The translations under genes and the position numbers were made by a program. 64,000 nucleotides of DNA, taken from NCBI GenBank assembly GCA_947476325.1, contig CANJPZ010000004.1, positions 1 through 64,000 on the forward strand. The letters run 5' to 3'. Source of the stretch: Caulobacteraceae bacterium. Lineage in GTDB: Bacteria > Pseudomonadota > Alphaproteobacteria > Caulobacterales > Caulobacteraceae. Positions within the stretch are counted from its first letter, which is position 1; the number at the start of each line of letters is the position of its first letter. Shown here one piece after another: positions 16,476 through 32,063 of this stretch. A model generated the notes under the pieces. That model worked only from the letters and a program-made list of their open reading frames with translations. It was not told the DNA's origin and did not search any database.

Positions 16476-16979
16476 ATGGCTGACATTCTCATTCGACCCG
16501 CCCAGCCGGGCGATGGCGCGGCGATGTCGGCCTATGTCTCGCGGCTGGTGGCCGAGAAGCTGGACACCATCCTGCTGAACCATGAGATCAGTCCCGAGGA
16601 AGAAGATGCGGTGATCGCCCGGTTCGCCGCTGACGATCGCAGTGTTTTTCTACTGGCCTTTGATGCTGATCGTGTGGTCGGCATGCTCGATATCCGCGGC
16701 CATGATCATCCGGCCAAGCGCCACTGGGGAAGCTTTGGAATGTCGGTCGACCGCGACTGGCGGGGCAGGGGCGTGGGCCGCCGCCTGCTGGAGCGCGGGA
16801 TCGAGATTGCCAGGGGTTGGCCCGGTTATTGCCGGCTGGAGCTGGGTGTGACGCCCTGGAACACCGGGGCCATCGCGCTTTATGAAAGCCTTAGCTTTGT
16901 GCATGAGGGGATCAAGCGCAAGGGCATCAATCTGCGCGGCGCGCCGGAAGATGACCTGTTGATGGCGCTGGTCTGGTAG
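16476..16979 (+). CDS. GNAT family N-acetyltransferase
   Basis: This 167-residue protein has the GNAT fold. The acetyl-CoA-binding motif A appears as FGMSVDRDWRGRGVGRRLLERGIEIAR (about residues 87-113), with the R/Q-x-x-G-x-G/A loop as RGRGVG. The C-terminal part, LELGVTPWNTGAIALYESLSFVHEGIKRKGINL, resembles RimI and phosphinothricin-acetyltransferase-like members. It is followed 8 bases later by a haloacid-dehalogenase gene. Substrate unknown. Confidence 0.88.
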   Translation: MADILIRPAQPGDGAAMSAYVSRLVAEKLDTILLNHEISPEEEDAVIARFAADDRSVFLLAFDADRVVGMLDIRGHDHPAKRHWGSFGMSVDRDWRGRGVGRRLLERGIEIARGWPGYCRLELGVTPWNTGAIALYESLSFVHEGIKRKGINLRGAPEDDLLMALVW

Positions 16980-16987
16980 GGAAGCCC

Positions 16988-17695
16988 ATGGATATCAAGG
17001 CCCTGACGTTTGACGTGTTCGGCACCACCGTCGACTGGCGATCCGGCGTGGCGCGGCAGGCTCAGCGCTTGTTGGCGCCAAAAGGTTATAACCTGGACTG
17101 GAGCGCTGTCGCCGACCGCTGGCGCGCAGGCTATCTGCCGGCCATGGCGCCGGTCCGCGAGGGCAAGCGGCCCTGGGTGAGCTTTGAGACACTGCACCGC
17201 GAAATTCTCGACGGCATGGCGGACGAATTCGGCCTGGAAGCCCTGCCGGATTCAGAGCGTGACGAGCTGAACCTGGCGGCATGGCGCAGGCTTGATCCGT
17301 GGCCCGATACCCGCGCCGGCATGGCCAGGCTGGCAAAAGGCGCATCCCTGATCGCCTTGTCGAACGGCAGCATCGCCCAGATGATCGCCATCGCCCGTCA
17401 CGGCGATCTGCGCTGGGATGCGATCCTCGGCGCGCAATTCAGCGGGACCTACAAACCCGACCCAAAGCTCTACAAGGACGCCGTACGCACTCTGGGGCTA
17501 GAGCCCGGCCAGGTGATGATGGTCGCCGCCCATGTCGATGACCTGAACGCTGCGGCAGCCTGCGGCCTGCGCACGGCCTATGTCCACCGCGCCGATGAGT
17601 ACGGGCCGGGAAAGGGCGTCAGAGCGCCTGATCCAGGGACGTTTGATATCCAGGTGGACAGTTTCGAAGACCTGGCCGCCGCCCTGGGCGGCTAG
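16988..17695 (+). CDS. Haloacid dehalogenase, type II
   Basis: This 235-residue HAD enzyme hydrolyses the carbon-halogen bond of 2-haloacids in characterised members. Motif I is FDVFGTTVDW (nucleophile Asp9), motif II is ALSNGS, the lysine of motif III is in YKPDPKLY and motif IV is MMVAAHVDDLNAA. The mid-protein helical cap is typical of the type II L-2-haloacid dehalogenase group. It is close behind the GNAT gene, perhaps in one transcript. The physiological substrate is unknown. Confidence 0.9.
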   Translation: MDIKALTFDVFGTTVDWRSGVARQAQRLLAPKGYNLDWSAVADRWRAGYLPAMAPVREGKRPWVSFETLHREILDGMADEFGLEALPDSERDELNLAAWRRLDPWPDTRAGMARLAKGASLIALSNGSIAQMIAIARHGDLRWDAILGAQFSGTYKPDPKLYKDAVRTLGLEPGQVMMVAAHVDDLNAAAACGLRTAYVHRADEYGPGKGVRAPDPGTFDIQVDSFEDLAAALGG

Positions 17696-17719
17696 CCTGC
17701 GCCCCGGACTGTCGATGCC

Positions 17720-21007
<3,288 letters not shown>

Positions 21008-21166
21008 CGTCTTCCTTTTAGGCGCGCGCAACCGGCGAGGCGCGTCGCCGCGTCCGCCGTCCGACTGCAATGCAGGTTAAGACGCTCGTTTAGAGGGGGA
21101 CTCAAGGCAGGGCAATTGCCAATGTGACGATGGCGTGGCCAATCTGCATAAACTGGAGGTTTGACG

Positions 21167-22540
21167 ATGCACAGACGACATTTTTTGGCGGGCGGATCCG
21201 GGCTCATTCTGGCCGGCGGCCACGCCCTGGCCCAGCCGGTGGATCCGGCCGCGGTCATGGCGGAAGTAAGTCCAGGGGTCGGGCCGTTCGCGGGCGGTGT
21301 TCTCAATCTGGAAACCGCCGCCGGCATCGGCTGGCTTTACGGGATCATGTTGATCGAAAACGCCAATGCCCGGGCCAATACCCTTCGCACCGTCGCGCCC
21401 AACACCCTGGTCCACGCCCGTGCTCTGACCAGCGTCAAAACCCAGTCCGTGACCACGCCCAACAACGACACCCTCTATTCCCGCGCCTGGATCGATCTGG
21501 GCGGCGGCCCGGTGACGCTTGAGATGCCAAAGGTGGGCAGCCGTTACATCTCGTACGCCTTCATGGACATGTACGGGAACAACTTCGCCATCCTGGGCAC
21601 GCGCACCACGGGCGGTGAGGCGCGCCGCGTGACCATCATCGGGCCGGGCCAGACCTCAAACGACCCTGACGCCGTGCGCTCGCCGACGCCCTGGACCTGG
21701 CTTTTGATCCGCACCCTGGTGGACGGCGATGCGGACCTGCGCGCCGCCAACGCCGTTCAGGACGGCATGAAGCTGACGGGGCCCCAGCGGCCGGTTCCGG
21801 CGCCCTACGCCACGCGCGATGCGCCCTGGGATCAGTATTTCACCTCGGTTCAGCGTCTGATCGTGGAAAACCCGCCCCCGCCGGGCGATGCCGACTTCTT
21901 CCGCCAGGTCGCGTCCCTGGGCCTGGACCGCACGGGTGGGTTCAATCCCGCAAAGCACACAGGCGGCGACGCCGCGGCGGTCGCTGAAGGGGTCAAGAAC
22001 GCCCGCAGCGCCGCGACCGATGCGCGCGGCAATGCCACCATCCGGGGCGGCTGGAGCTATCCTCAGCGCAGCCTGGGCAACTTTGGTCAGGAATATCTGT
22101 TCAGGGCCCGCACGGCGATCAGCGGCCTGGCCGCGCTGCCGCCGGTTGAGGCCATGTACATGCGCCCGTTCCTGAGCGGCCAGGATGCGCTCGACAGCTC
22201 AAAGCCCTGGATCCTGAAGTTTGCCCGCGCCGAATTGCCGCCGGTAAACGCCTTCTGGTCCCTGACCTCTTACGAAAAGACGCCGGCGGGTCAGTTCTAT
22301 TTCTTCAACAATCCGATCAACCGTTACGCCATCGGCGATCGCACCCCCGGTCTGGCCTATGGCGCGGACGGTTCGCTGGAAATCTATATGTCGCGGACCC
22401 GCCCCCCGGCCGGTCCACGTCGCGCCAACTGGCTGCCATCGCCGCCGCAGGGACCGCTGAGCCTGGTGTTTCGGGCCTATCTGCCCAAGCCGGAGTTGCT
22501 TGAGGGCCGATATTCCCTGCCTGCCATCGTGGCGGCCTGA
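21167..22540 (+). CDS. Exported DUF1254/DUF1214 domain protein
   Basis: This 457-residue protein begins MHRRHFLAGGSGLILAGGHALAQP, a short signal peptide (twin-arginine-like, HRRHFL). Next is a DUF1254-type region with TPNNDTLYSRAWIDLGGGPVTLEMP, then a C-terminal DUF1214 part with FWSLTSYEK, PINRYAIGDRTPGLAYGADGSLEIYMS and PRRANWLPSP. GGAGG lies 7 bases before the ATG. Family function is unclear. It is followed 2 bases later by an esterase-like lipoprotein gene, so the two are likely co-transcribed. Confidence 0.88.
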   Translation: MHRRHFLAGGSGLILAGGHALAQPVDPAAVMAEVSPGVGPFAGGVLNLETAAGIGWLYGIMLIENANARANTLRTVAPNTLVHARALTSVKTQSVTTPNNDTLYSRAWIDLGGGPVTLEMPKVGSRYISYAFMDMYGNNFAILGTRTTGGEARRVTIIGPGQTSNDPDAVRSPTPWTWLLIRTLVDGDADLRAANAVQDGMKLTGPQRPVPAPYATRDAPWDQYFTSVQRLIVENPPPPGDADFFRQVASLGLDRTGGFNPAKHTGGDAAAVAEGVKNARSAATDARGNATIRGGWSYPQRSLGNFGQEYLFRARTAISGLAALPPVEAMYMRPFLSGQDALDSSKPWILKFARAELPPVNAFWSLTSYEKTPAGQFYFFNNPINRYAIGDRTPGLAYGADGSLEIYMSRTRPPAGPRRANWLPSPPQGPLSLVFRAYLPKPELLEGRYSLPAIVAA

Positions 22541-22542
22541 GG

Positions 22543-23478
22543 ATGGGAAAGCGTCTGGCAGCCATGGCGGCCACCGCCCTGGCGTTGATCGTCGCCGCCT
22601 GCGCCACGCCGCCCTCATCGGCGGCCAGCGATGCCGGCGTCATAACCCGCGAGACCATGAACCATGGCGGGCTGACCCGCGCCTACCAGGTTCATGACTT
22701 TTCGGGCGGCCACAAGGCGCCGGTGATCATTGTCATGCACGGCGGTGGCGGCAACAGCGCCAATGCGGTCATGATGACCCAGTTCGACGTGATCGGACGG
22801 CGCGAACATCTGATCGTTGTCTATCCGGACGGATCTGCCGGCCCCCTGGTTCCCGGCCTCGAGACCTGGAACTCGGGTCACTGCTGCGCCCAGGCGATGC
22901 GCAACAAGGTTGATGACATCGGCTTTCTGTCGGCGGTCATCGACAGGATGGTCGCCGCAGGAAAAGCCGACCCCGCGCGCGTCTATGCAACGGGAATGTC
23001 CAACGGCGGTATGGAAAGCCACCGGCTGGGCATCGAGCTTTCGGACAAGATCGCGGCCATTGCGCCGGTAGTTGGAGCGCTGTTCGGCGATGAAGCCCCG
23101 CCAAAGAGGGCTGTGCCAGTGCTGATCATCAATGGCGCAGATGATCAGATCGTGCCCCGGGCAGGCGGCGCCTTGGCGCCCGGCGGCGGCATCGCCAGCG
23201 GTCAGGCGGATCACGCCCTGTTGCCGTGGCAAGCCCAAGGGGAATACTGGGCTCGGGCCGGCGGATGCGGCGCGCTGGTGACGACAGCGGTGCCGGGCGC
23301 GAGCCTGACCACCTATCCGGGATGCCGGCGCGGCGTCGAGGTTCTCCACTACATCGTCGCCAACAACGGCCATGCCTGGCCAGGCGGCATGGCCGGGCGC
23401 GCCGAGGCCAATCAGCCGACAAAAGATTTCAACGCCAGTGAGGTGATCTGGGCGTTCTTCAAGCGGCACAAGCTCTAG
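22543..23478 (+). CDS. PHB depolymerase/LpqC-family esterase, lipoprotein
   Basis: This 311-residue alpha/beta hydrolase starts with a lipoprotein signal (lipobox LIVAAC, Cys21 as the lipid site). The oxyanion region is VIIVMHGGGGNSANA, the nucleophile elbow is GMSNGG with Ser about 150, and a C-terminal histidine is in ANNGHAWPGG. This is the pattern of the extracellular PHB depolymerase/feruloyl esterase-like LpqC family. It follows the DUF1254 gene, both being exported. Substrate not established. Confidence 0.85.
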   Translation: MGKRLAAMAATALALIVAACATPPSSAASDAGVITRETMNHGGLTRAYQVHDFSGGHKAPVIIVMHGGGGNSANAVMMTQFDVIGRREHLIVVYPDGSAGPLVPGLETWNSGHCCAQAMRNKVDDIGFLSAVIDRMVAAGKADPARVYATGMSNGGMESHRLGIELSDKIAAIAPVVGALFGDEAPPKRAVPVLIINGADDQIVPRAGGALAPGGGIASGQADHALLPWQAQGEYWARAGGCGALVTTAVPGASLTTYPGCRRGVEVLHYIVANNGHAWPGGMAGRAEANQPTKDFNASEVIWAFFKRHKL

Positions 23479-24266
23479 GGCTCGCCCCAGCCAAGATCGG
23501 CCTCGCCGCGCAATATGGCTTCGGTTTCTTTTGTGTGGCCGGCCCCGCCGCGTTCATGCAGCACCAGGGGCGGCAACAGCACCAGCGGCGCCTTGCCGGT
23601 CTTGAGTGCGCGGATCAGCACCCGCTTGGCAGGCGCATCCGCGAAGGGATGGATCGGGCGCACCCTGAACGATCCGCACTTGTCGTCCAGCAGCGCCAGA
23701 AGATCGCCCAGCCGGTCGGCGCGGTGGATGATTGTGATCGTTCCACGCTCACGCACCGCCTTGACCAGGAACGCCGTCCAGACGGTCAGGCCGCCGTCGG
23801 CGATCCAGGCGCCGCGCCGGGCAGGCGAGGGGCCGCGCAGGGCTTTTTCGTCGTCGAAATAGGGCGGATTGGCGATGGCCGCATCAAAGGTCTTGCGGGA
23901 AAATTTTGAGAACGGCAGGGCGACGTCGCCCTCGCGGACCTCAACACGTCCGGTCAGGTTGTTCAGGGCGATGTTCTGGGCCGCAAAGTCACGCGCCGCC
24001 GGGTCGCGCTCGACGCCGGTAAAATGGCAGTCCGGACGACGGACCGCGGCTGCCAGCATGGCTGCGCCGGGTCCGCAGCCCACATCGATCACCCGCTCGC
24101 CCGCTTTGGCGTCGCAGGCCGCCGCGAGCAGGGCGGCGTCCACGCCGGCGCGATAGCCGTCCATCGGCTGGCGCAGGCGCACCCGCCCGTCCAGCAGGCC
24201 GTCTTCGGTGAAGGTGTGGCTTTCGCGCACAGCAAGGGTTCCTGATCGCCGTCGGTTCTTGACCAT
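23475..24266 (-). CDS. TrmN6-like methyltransferase (tRNA1(Val) A37-N6 type)
   Basis: This 263-residue Rossmann-fold methyltransferase carries the SAM motif I VIDVGCGPGAAMLAAAVR (about residues 60-77), the acidic residue after motif II in FTGVERDP and the N6-adenine catalytic motif NPPYFD (about 134-139). The N-terminal part DGLLDGRVRLRQPMDGYRAGVDAALLAA is typical of the TrmN6/YfiC family, which methylates adenine in tRNA. It is convergent with the upstream esterase gene (4-base overlap of stops) and divergent from the prenyl synthase. Confidence 0.85.
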   Translation of the reverse strand: MVKNRRRSGTLAVRESHTFTEDGLLDGRVRLRQPMDGYRAGVDAALLAAACDAKAGERVIDVGCGPGAAMLAAAVRRPDCHFTGVERDPAARDFAAQNIALNNLTGRVEVREGDVALPFSKFSRKTFDAAIANPPYFDDEKALRGPSPARRGAWIADGGLTVWTAFLVKAVRERGTITIIHRADRLGDLLALLDDKCGSFRVRPIHPFADAPAKRVLIRALKTGKAPLVLLPPLVLHERGGAGHTKETEAILRGEADLGWGEP

Positions 24267-24338
24267 GACCTATCGCCTCGTCATGGTCCCGGCAATCGCC
24301 GCAGCCGGTGGGCGCCGGCCAAGGAAACGGACTTTACG

Positions 24339-25358
24339 GTGGCTCTCGAACTGACTTCCGCCAAATCGGCCCAGCCTGCACCGCGGGGGATCGACGCGCT
24401 CGTCTCGCTGACGGCGACGGACATGGCCGCCGTGAACGACTTGATCCGCGCGCGTATGGACAGTCCTGTCCCGGTTATTCCGGCCCTGGCGGACCATCTG
24501 ATCGCCGCCGGCGGCAAGCGGCTGCGGCCCCTGCTGACGGTAGCGTCGGCGCGGCTGGCGGGCGGCAAGAACGATGCCGGCGTCAAGCTGGCGGCGGCGG
24601 TCGAGTTTGTTCACACCGCCACCCTGCTGCACGATGACGTGGTCGACTCTTCGGACCTGCGCCGGGGCAAGGTGGCGGCGCACCTGATCTGGGGCGCTGC
24701 GCCGGCGGTGCTGGTGGGCGACTTTCTGTTCGCGCGCGCCTTTGAGCTGATGGTCGAGACCGGATCAATCCGGGCTCTGGGCGTTCTGGCCCATGCCTCC
24801 AGCGTCATCGCCGAGGGCGAGGTTCTGGCCCTGTCGCGGGCCAATGACCTGAATCTGGAACACGAAACCTATCTGCGGATCATCGAGGCCAAGACGGCTG
24901 AACTGTTCGCGGCGGCGGCCGAGAGCGGCGCCGTTGCGGCGGGCGCCTCCGAGGCGCGGATCGCCGCTCTGCGGGCCTACGGCCTGAACCTGGGTCTGGC
25001 CTTCCAGCTTGTGGACGACGCCCTCGACTATGGCGGCGCCACCCAGAGCCTGGGCAAGAACGCCGGCGATGACTTCCGCGAAGGCAAACCCACCATGCCC
25101 CTGCTGCACGCCGTAAAGCGCACCGGCGCGGGCGAGGCGGCGTTCTGGGAGCGCGTGATCGTGCGGCGCGAACAGACCGAAGACGATTTCCGCCGGGCCC
25201 GGGAACTGATCCTGGCGACGGGCGCCCTGCAGGCCACGTTCGAGCTTGCCCGCGAATACGCCGCCTCGGCCAAGGGGGCCCTGGCGGTGTTCGAAGCCGG
25301 GCCGCTCAAGAGCGCGCTGGAAGATCTTGCCGACTTTGCGGTCAGCCGGGCGGGCTGA
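24339..25358 (+). CDS. ispB: Polyprenyl diphosphate synthase (octaprenyl/IspB type)
   Basis: This 339-residue trans-isoprenyl diphosphate synthase makes the side chain of ubiquinone. The first aspartate-rich motif is LLHDDVVDSSDLRRG (about residues 97-111) and the second is LVDDALDYGG (about 226-235), with the K/G-kinked GKRLRP near residue 55. GTG at 24339 is preceded by AAGGAAA. Exact chain length cannot be decided by eye, but the family position is IspB-like. Confidence 0.92.
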   Translation: MALELTSAKSAQPAPRGIDALVSLTATDMAAVNDLIRARMDSPVPVIPALADHLIAAGGKRLRPLLTVASARLAGGKNDAGVKLAAAVEFVHTATLLHDDVVDSSDLRRGKVAAHLIWGAAPAVLVGDFLFARAFELMVETGSIRALGVLAHASSVIAEGEVLALSRANDLNLEHETYLRIIEAKTAELFAAAAESGAVAAGASEARIAALRAYGLNLGLAFQLVDDALDYGGATQSLGKNAGDDFREGKPTMPLLHAVKRTGAGEAAFWERVIVRREQTEDDFRRARELILATGALQATFELAREYAASAKGALAVFEAGPLKSALEDLADFAVSRAG

Positions 25359-25360
25359 TC

Positions 25361-26578
<1,218 letters not shown>

Positions 26579-26733
26579 TCAAAAAGGCGGCGCCGGTTTA
26601 CGCCCGGTTTGTGTGCAGTGCAACGAAGGAGGTCAGGCTTTGTTGGCCGGATTGCCGGCGTAGGGCGCAAGCAGGCTCAGGATCTCCGCCTGCCGCGCTC
26701 TGGCCACCGCTGAGCCCGAGCCGCCGAGTCCCG

Positions 26734-28071
26734 TCAGCTCAGCGTGCTCTTGACCACGTATTCGAACTCCTGGCGCAGCTCGTCGTGGGGCTGCTGGACG
26801 AAATAGACCCCGACCAGATCGTTCAGCGGGTCGGTCCAGGTCATGGTGCCGTAGGCGCCGCCCCAGCCGAAGCCGCCGGTCTTGCGCCCGCAGCCGCAGG
26901 TGTTGGGATCGAGCACGGTGCGCACCAGGATGCCGAAGCCGGTGCCCTCGGTCACGCCATTGATGCCGTGGTAGAGGTTGCCGATCAGGTTGGTGTGCAT
27001 CAGCTCGACGGACGATTCCTTGAGCACCCGCTTGCCGTTGATGGCGCCCTTGTTCAGCAGCATGGTCTCGAACAGCAGATAGTCCATGGCCGTCGACGAC
27101 AGGCCGAACGAGCCGGCGAAATAGGTGGTCTGGGCCGCCGGGTTGGCGCGGGCCTTGACCCAGGCATTGCCGGTGCGGGTATAGCGCGGCACCACGCGGG
27201 CGGCCTGTTCGGGGTTAAGGTTCCAGGCGGTGTCCTTCATGCCGATCGGCTCGAACACGCGCTCGCGCATATAGACATCGTGCGGCACGCCCGAGGTGAT
27301 CTCGACGATGCGGGCCAGCACGTCCGGGCCGGTGGTGGCGCTGTAGGCCCACTTGGTCCCGGGCTGGAAGTCGAGCGGGGTGTTCTTCAGGTACGGGATG
27401 CGGGCGGCCAGGGTGTTGGGCGTGCCGGGCGGCACGCCCTGCGGGGTCCCGTTCAGGCCCGAGGTGTGGGTCGCCAGATCGCGGATGGTGATCTCGCGGC
27501 GGGCCGGCACGGTTTCGCGGGCGGCTGCATCGGTGCGGGCCGGGGCAGGGGCGGCGGCGGCGGCCGAAACGGCGCCGGCCGAGACGTAGGACGGCGGTTC
27601 GATCTTGAGGACCCGCATGTCCTTCAGTTCGGGGATGAATTTCGAGATCTTGTCGTCGAGGGAGATCTTGCCCGCTTCCATCTGTTGCAGCAGGGCGATG
27701 GCCGTCGTCGGCTTGGTGGACGACATCATCACCATCAGGTTGTCGGTGCGCATCTTGGTGCCCGCCTCGATGTCGAGGGCGCCGTGGGCCTGGAAGTGAA
27801 CCAGCTTGTTCTTGCGGGCCACGGCGGTGATGCCGCCGGTCAGCTGGTTTGCGTCGAACTGGCGTTTCATGAACTGGGCGATCCGCGCGTCGATGTCGGA
27901 GGCCACGCCGACGGCGGGCGGGCGGACGCCCGGGACGCCCGGGACCGCCGGCATGGGCGGGGCGGCGGCGGCCGGCATGGCTTCGCGCTGGGCCCAGGCG
28001 GGCATGGCGCCGGCTGCGCCGGCCAGGCCCAGGCCGGCCATGAAGGCGCGGCGGTCGAAGTGGTCGCTCAT
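26734..28071 (-). CDS. Exported serine hydrolase (beta-lactamase/EstB-like family)
   Basis: This 445-residue class C beta-lactamase-related hydrolase begins MSDHFDRRAFMAGLGLAGAAGAMPAWAQ, a twin-arginine-like signal peptide. The catalytic SxxK appears as MMSSTKPTTAIALLQQMEAG (about residues 117-136), and the tyrosine motif is WAYSATTGPDVLARIVEITSG, as in EstB-type esterases rather than true AmpC. A Pro/Ala-rich linker follows the signal peptide. GGAGG-like sequence precedes ATG 28071. An esterase or D-amino-acid peptidase role is more likely than beta-lactam hydrolysis. Confidence 0.87.
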   Translation of the reverse strand: MSDHFDRRAFMAGLGLAGAAGAMPAWAQREAMPAAAAPPMPAVPGVPGVRPPAVGVASDIDARIAQFMKRQFDANQLTGGITAVARKNKLVHFQAHGALDIEAGTKMRTDNLMVMMSSTKPTTAIALLQQMEAGKISLDDKISKFIPELKDMRVLKIEPPSYVSAGAVSAAAAAPAPARTDAAARETVPARREITIRDLATHTSGLNGTPQGVPPGTPNTLAARIPYLKNTPLDFQPGTKWAYSATTGPDVLARIVEITSGVPHDVYMRERVFEPIGMKDTAWNLNPEQAARVVPRYTRTGNAWVKARANPAAQTTYFAGSFGLSSTAMDYLLFETMLLNKGAINGKRVLKESSVELMHTNLIGNLYHGINGVTEGTGFGILVRTVLDPNTCGCGRKTGGFGWGGAYGTMTWTDPLNDLVGVYFVQQPHDELRQEFEYVVKSTLS

Positions 28072-28159
28072 GTGGTGGTCCTCCCCAGGACGTGTGTTTG
28101 TTGGCGGCACTGTCCGGCGGAACGGGGGGGACGTCAACGCGAGTCGAACGCACACGTTC

Positions 28160-28188
28160 TTGCCCTTTTCCCCAACCCGCGCTATGCC
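28160..28188 (+). promoter_or_regulatory. Candidate promoter of the leuA leader
   Basis: TTGCCC (28160-28165) and TATGCC (28183-28188) are separated by 17 bases; the -10 region reads GCTATGCC, which partly fits the Caulobacter housekeeping -10 (GCTANAWC). The predicted start is at about 28195, next to the ATG at 28196. This is one reading of a weak promoter. Confidence 0.45.
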
Positions 28189-28195
28189 TCAGCCC

Positions 28196-28267
28196 ATGTG
28201 CACGCAGCGCGCTCTTTTTTCGACGCTTCTCACCCTGGGGCTTACGGGCCCCTGGGCGTCCAACTGA
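28196..28267 (+). CDS. Candidate leaderless leucine leader peptide
   Basis: A 23-codon frame beginning MCTQRALFSTLLTLGLTG, with five Leu codons in a 10-codon run, then Trp and stop TGA (28265-28267). It ends 86 bases before leuA. No Shine-Dalgarno precedes it; instead the ATG lies at the predicted transcription start, as described for the leaderless trp leader peptide of Sinorhizobium. A start 12 bases upstream (28184) is also in frame. It is probably a control peptide whose translation senses leucyl-tRNA. Confidence 0.45.
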   Translation: MCTQRALFSTLLTLGLTGPWASN

Positions 28268-28321
28268 GCCTGCGCTAGAGCGCGGGTCCGGCGCTCAGGG
28301 GATTACCACTTTCACCCCCTG
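28237..28321 (+). promoter_or_regulatory. Possible leuA attenuator with alternative stems
   Basis: Three mutually exclusive stems can be drawn: ggggc/gcccc (28237-28241 with 28248-28252), cccctg/cagggg (28249-28254 with 28296-28301) and cagggg/cccctg (28296-28301 with 28316-28321). The first lies over the leucine codons, so ribosome stalling could shift the balance. The last stem has no U-run after it, so a classical intrinsic terminator is not seen; control of translation or Rho would be needed. Confidence 0.35.
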
Positions 28322-28353
28322 GAACTGCACCGAATCCTGCGAAGAGCACCCCA

Positions 28354-29934
<1,581 letters not shown>

Positions 29935-29975
29935 GGAGGCTTCCTCTTCCGCCGCGCGGTTGAGGAAGGTCGATC

Positions 29976-30857
29976 ATGCTGTTCATCCCCATCACGGCCC
30001 TGGCCGCGACCTTTCAGGTCGCGCGCAACGTCCTGCAGCGCGGCCTCATGGGCGATGCGGGTCCCTGGGGCGCGACCCTGGTGCGGTTCCTGTTCGGCCT
30101 GCCGTTCAGCCTGGTGTTCGTCGCCGTCTGCTGGGCCATCTCACCGGACGCCGCGCCGCAGTTTTCGCACCGGTTCTGGATCGCGGCGGGTCTTGGCGCG
30201 GCGGCCCAGGTGGGGGCGACTGCGGCCCTGCTGACGTCCATGGGCAAGTCCGGCTTTGCCCTGGGCGCGGCGTTCCAGCAGTCGAGCCTGCCATTCGCGG
30301 CCCTGGTCGGCTGGCTGGTGCTGGGCGAGCGGGGCGGCGCTCTGGAAATCGCCGGCGTGGTCCTGGCCAGCGCAGGGCTTCTGGCCCTGTCGTGGCCGGG
30401 AAAAGGCATCGCGAAGTGTGAGGCCTCGGGCGTGGTGTTCGGCCTGATCTCGGGCGCCTGTTACGCCGTCGCCCTGAACGCCTATCGCGCCGCCAGTCTG
30501 ACCGTTGAGCCGCACCACGCCGCCTTCGCCGCCGTGGTCACCGCCAGCGCCACCCAGGCCATGCAGTCGGCGGCCCTCGTCGCCTGGCTGGCCTGGCGCG
30601 ATCCGGCCTCCTTGCGCGCTGTCTTGAAAGCCTGGTGGCAATCGCTGGGGGCAGGCTTTGCCGGCGCCAGCGCCTCAGCCCTGTGGGTGACCGCCCTGGC
30701 GCTCGCGCCCGCCGCCCCGGTGCGGGCGGTCGGTGTGATCGAGCTGCCGCTGTCAGCTCTGGTCGGGCGGCGGCTTTTCGCCGAACGGCTGACCTGGCGA
30801 CAGGTCGCCTGGGGCGGCGCAACCTGCCTGGGCGTGGCCCTGGCGGCGCTGGGCTGA
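29976..30857 (+). CDS. EamA/DMT-family transporter
   Basis: This 293-residue integral membrane protein has about ten hydrophobic segments in two five-helix halves, the DMT-superfamily plan. The first half runs LFIPITALAATFQVARNVLQRGLM through LVLGERGGALEIAGVVLASAGLLAL and the second ends with GVIELPLSALVGRRLFAERLTWRQVAWGGATCLGVALAAL, the typical EamA closing motif. It sits between leuA and mreB on the same strand. Substrate unknown. Confidence 0.85.
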   Translation: MLFIPITALAATFQVARNVLQRGLMGDAGPWGATLVRFLFGLPFSLVFVAVCWAISPDAAPQFSHRFWIAAGLGAAAQVGATAALLTSMGKSGFALGAAFQQSSLPFAALVGWLVLGERGGALEIAGVVLASAGLLALSWPGKGIAKCEASGVVFGLISGACYAVALNAYRAASLTVEPHHAAFAAVVTASATQAMQSAALVAWLAWRDPASLRAVLKAWWQSLGAGFAGASASALWVTALALAPAAPVRAVGVIELPLSALVGRRLFAERLTWRQVAWGGATCLGVALAALG

Positions 30858-30925
30858 CGGCAGGGGGCGGCAAGACGCTTCCAGTGCCGAATTCGTGCGC
30901 ACTTTCGCGTAATTAGACCTTGAAC

Positions 30926-30956
30926 TTGACACATCGTGCGGGCAAACGGGCAATCT
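30926..30956 (+). promoter_or_regulatory. Candidate promoter of mreB
   Basis: TTGACA (30926-30931) is a perfect -35 element, followed after 18-19 bases by CAATCT (30951-30956), a fair -10. It lies about 25 bases upstream of the mreB ATG. Spacing is slightly long, so the -10 assignment is uncertain. Confidence 0.45.
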
Positions 30957-30980
30957 AGCCCCCGCACAACAAGGCCTTGA

Positions 30981-32024
<1,044 letters not shown>

Positions 32025-32063
32025 TACCCTTCGCACTGACCTCAATCGGAGCCGAATCACGAC

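Noticed and set aside
27460-27590. Alanine-rich stretch in the serine hydrolase as a possible frameshift or insertion
   Set aside because: The frame is continuous and the SxxK and tyrosine motifs on either side are intact, so it reads as an ordinary linker.
28213-28218. T6 run as an intrinsic terminator ahead of leuA
   Set aside because: It lies inside the leader codons and no GC-rich stem precedes it directly.
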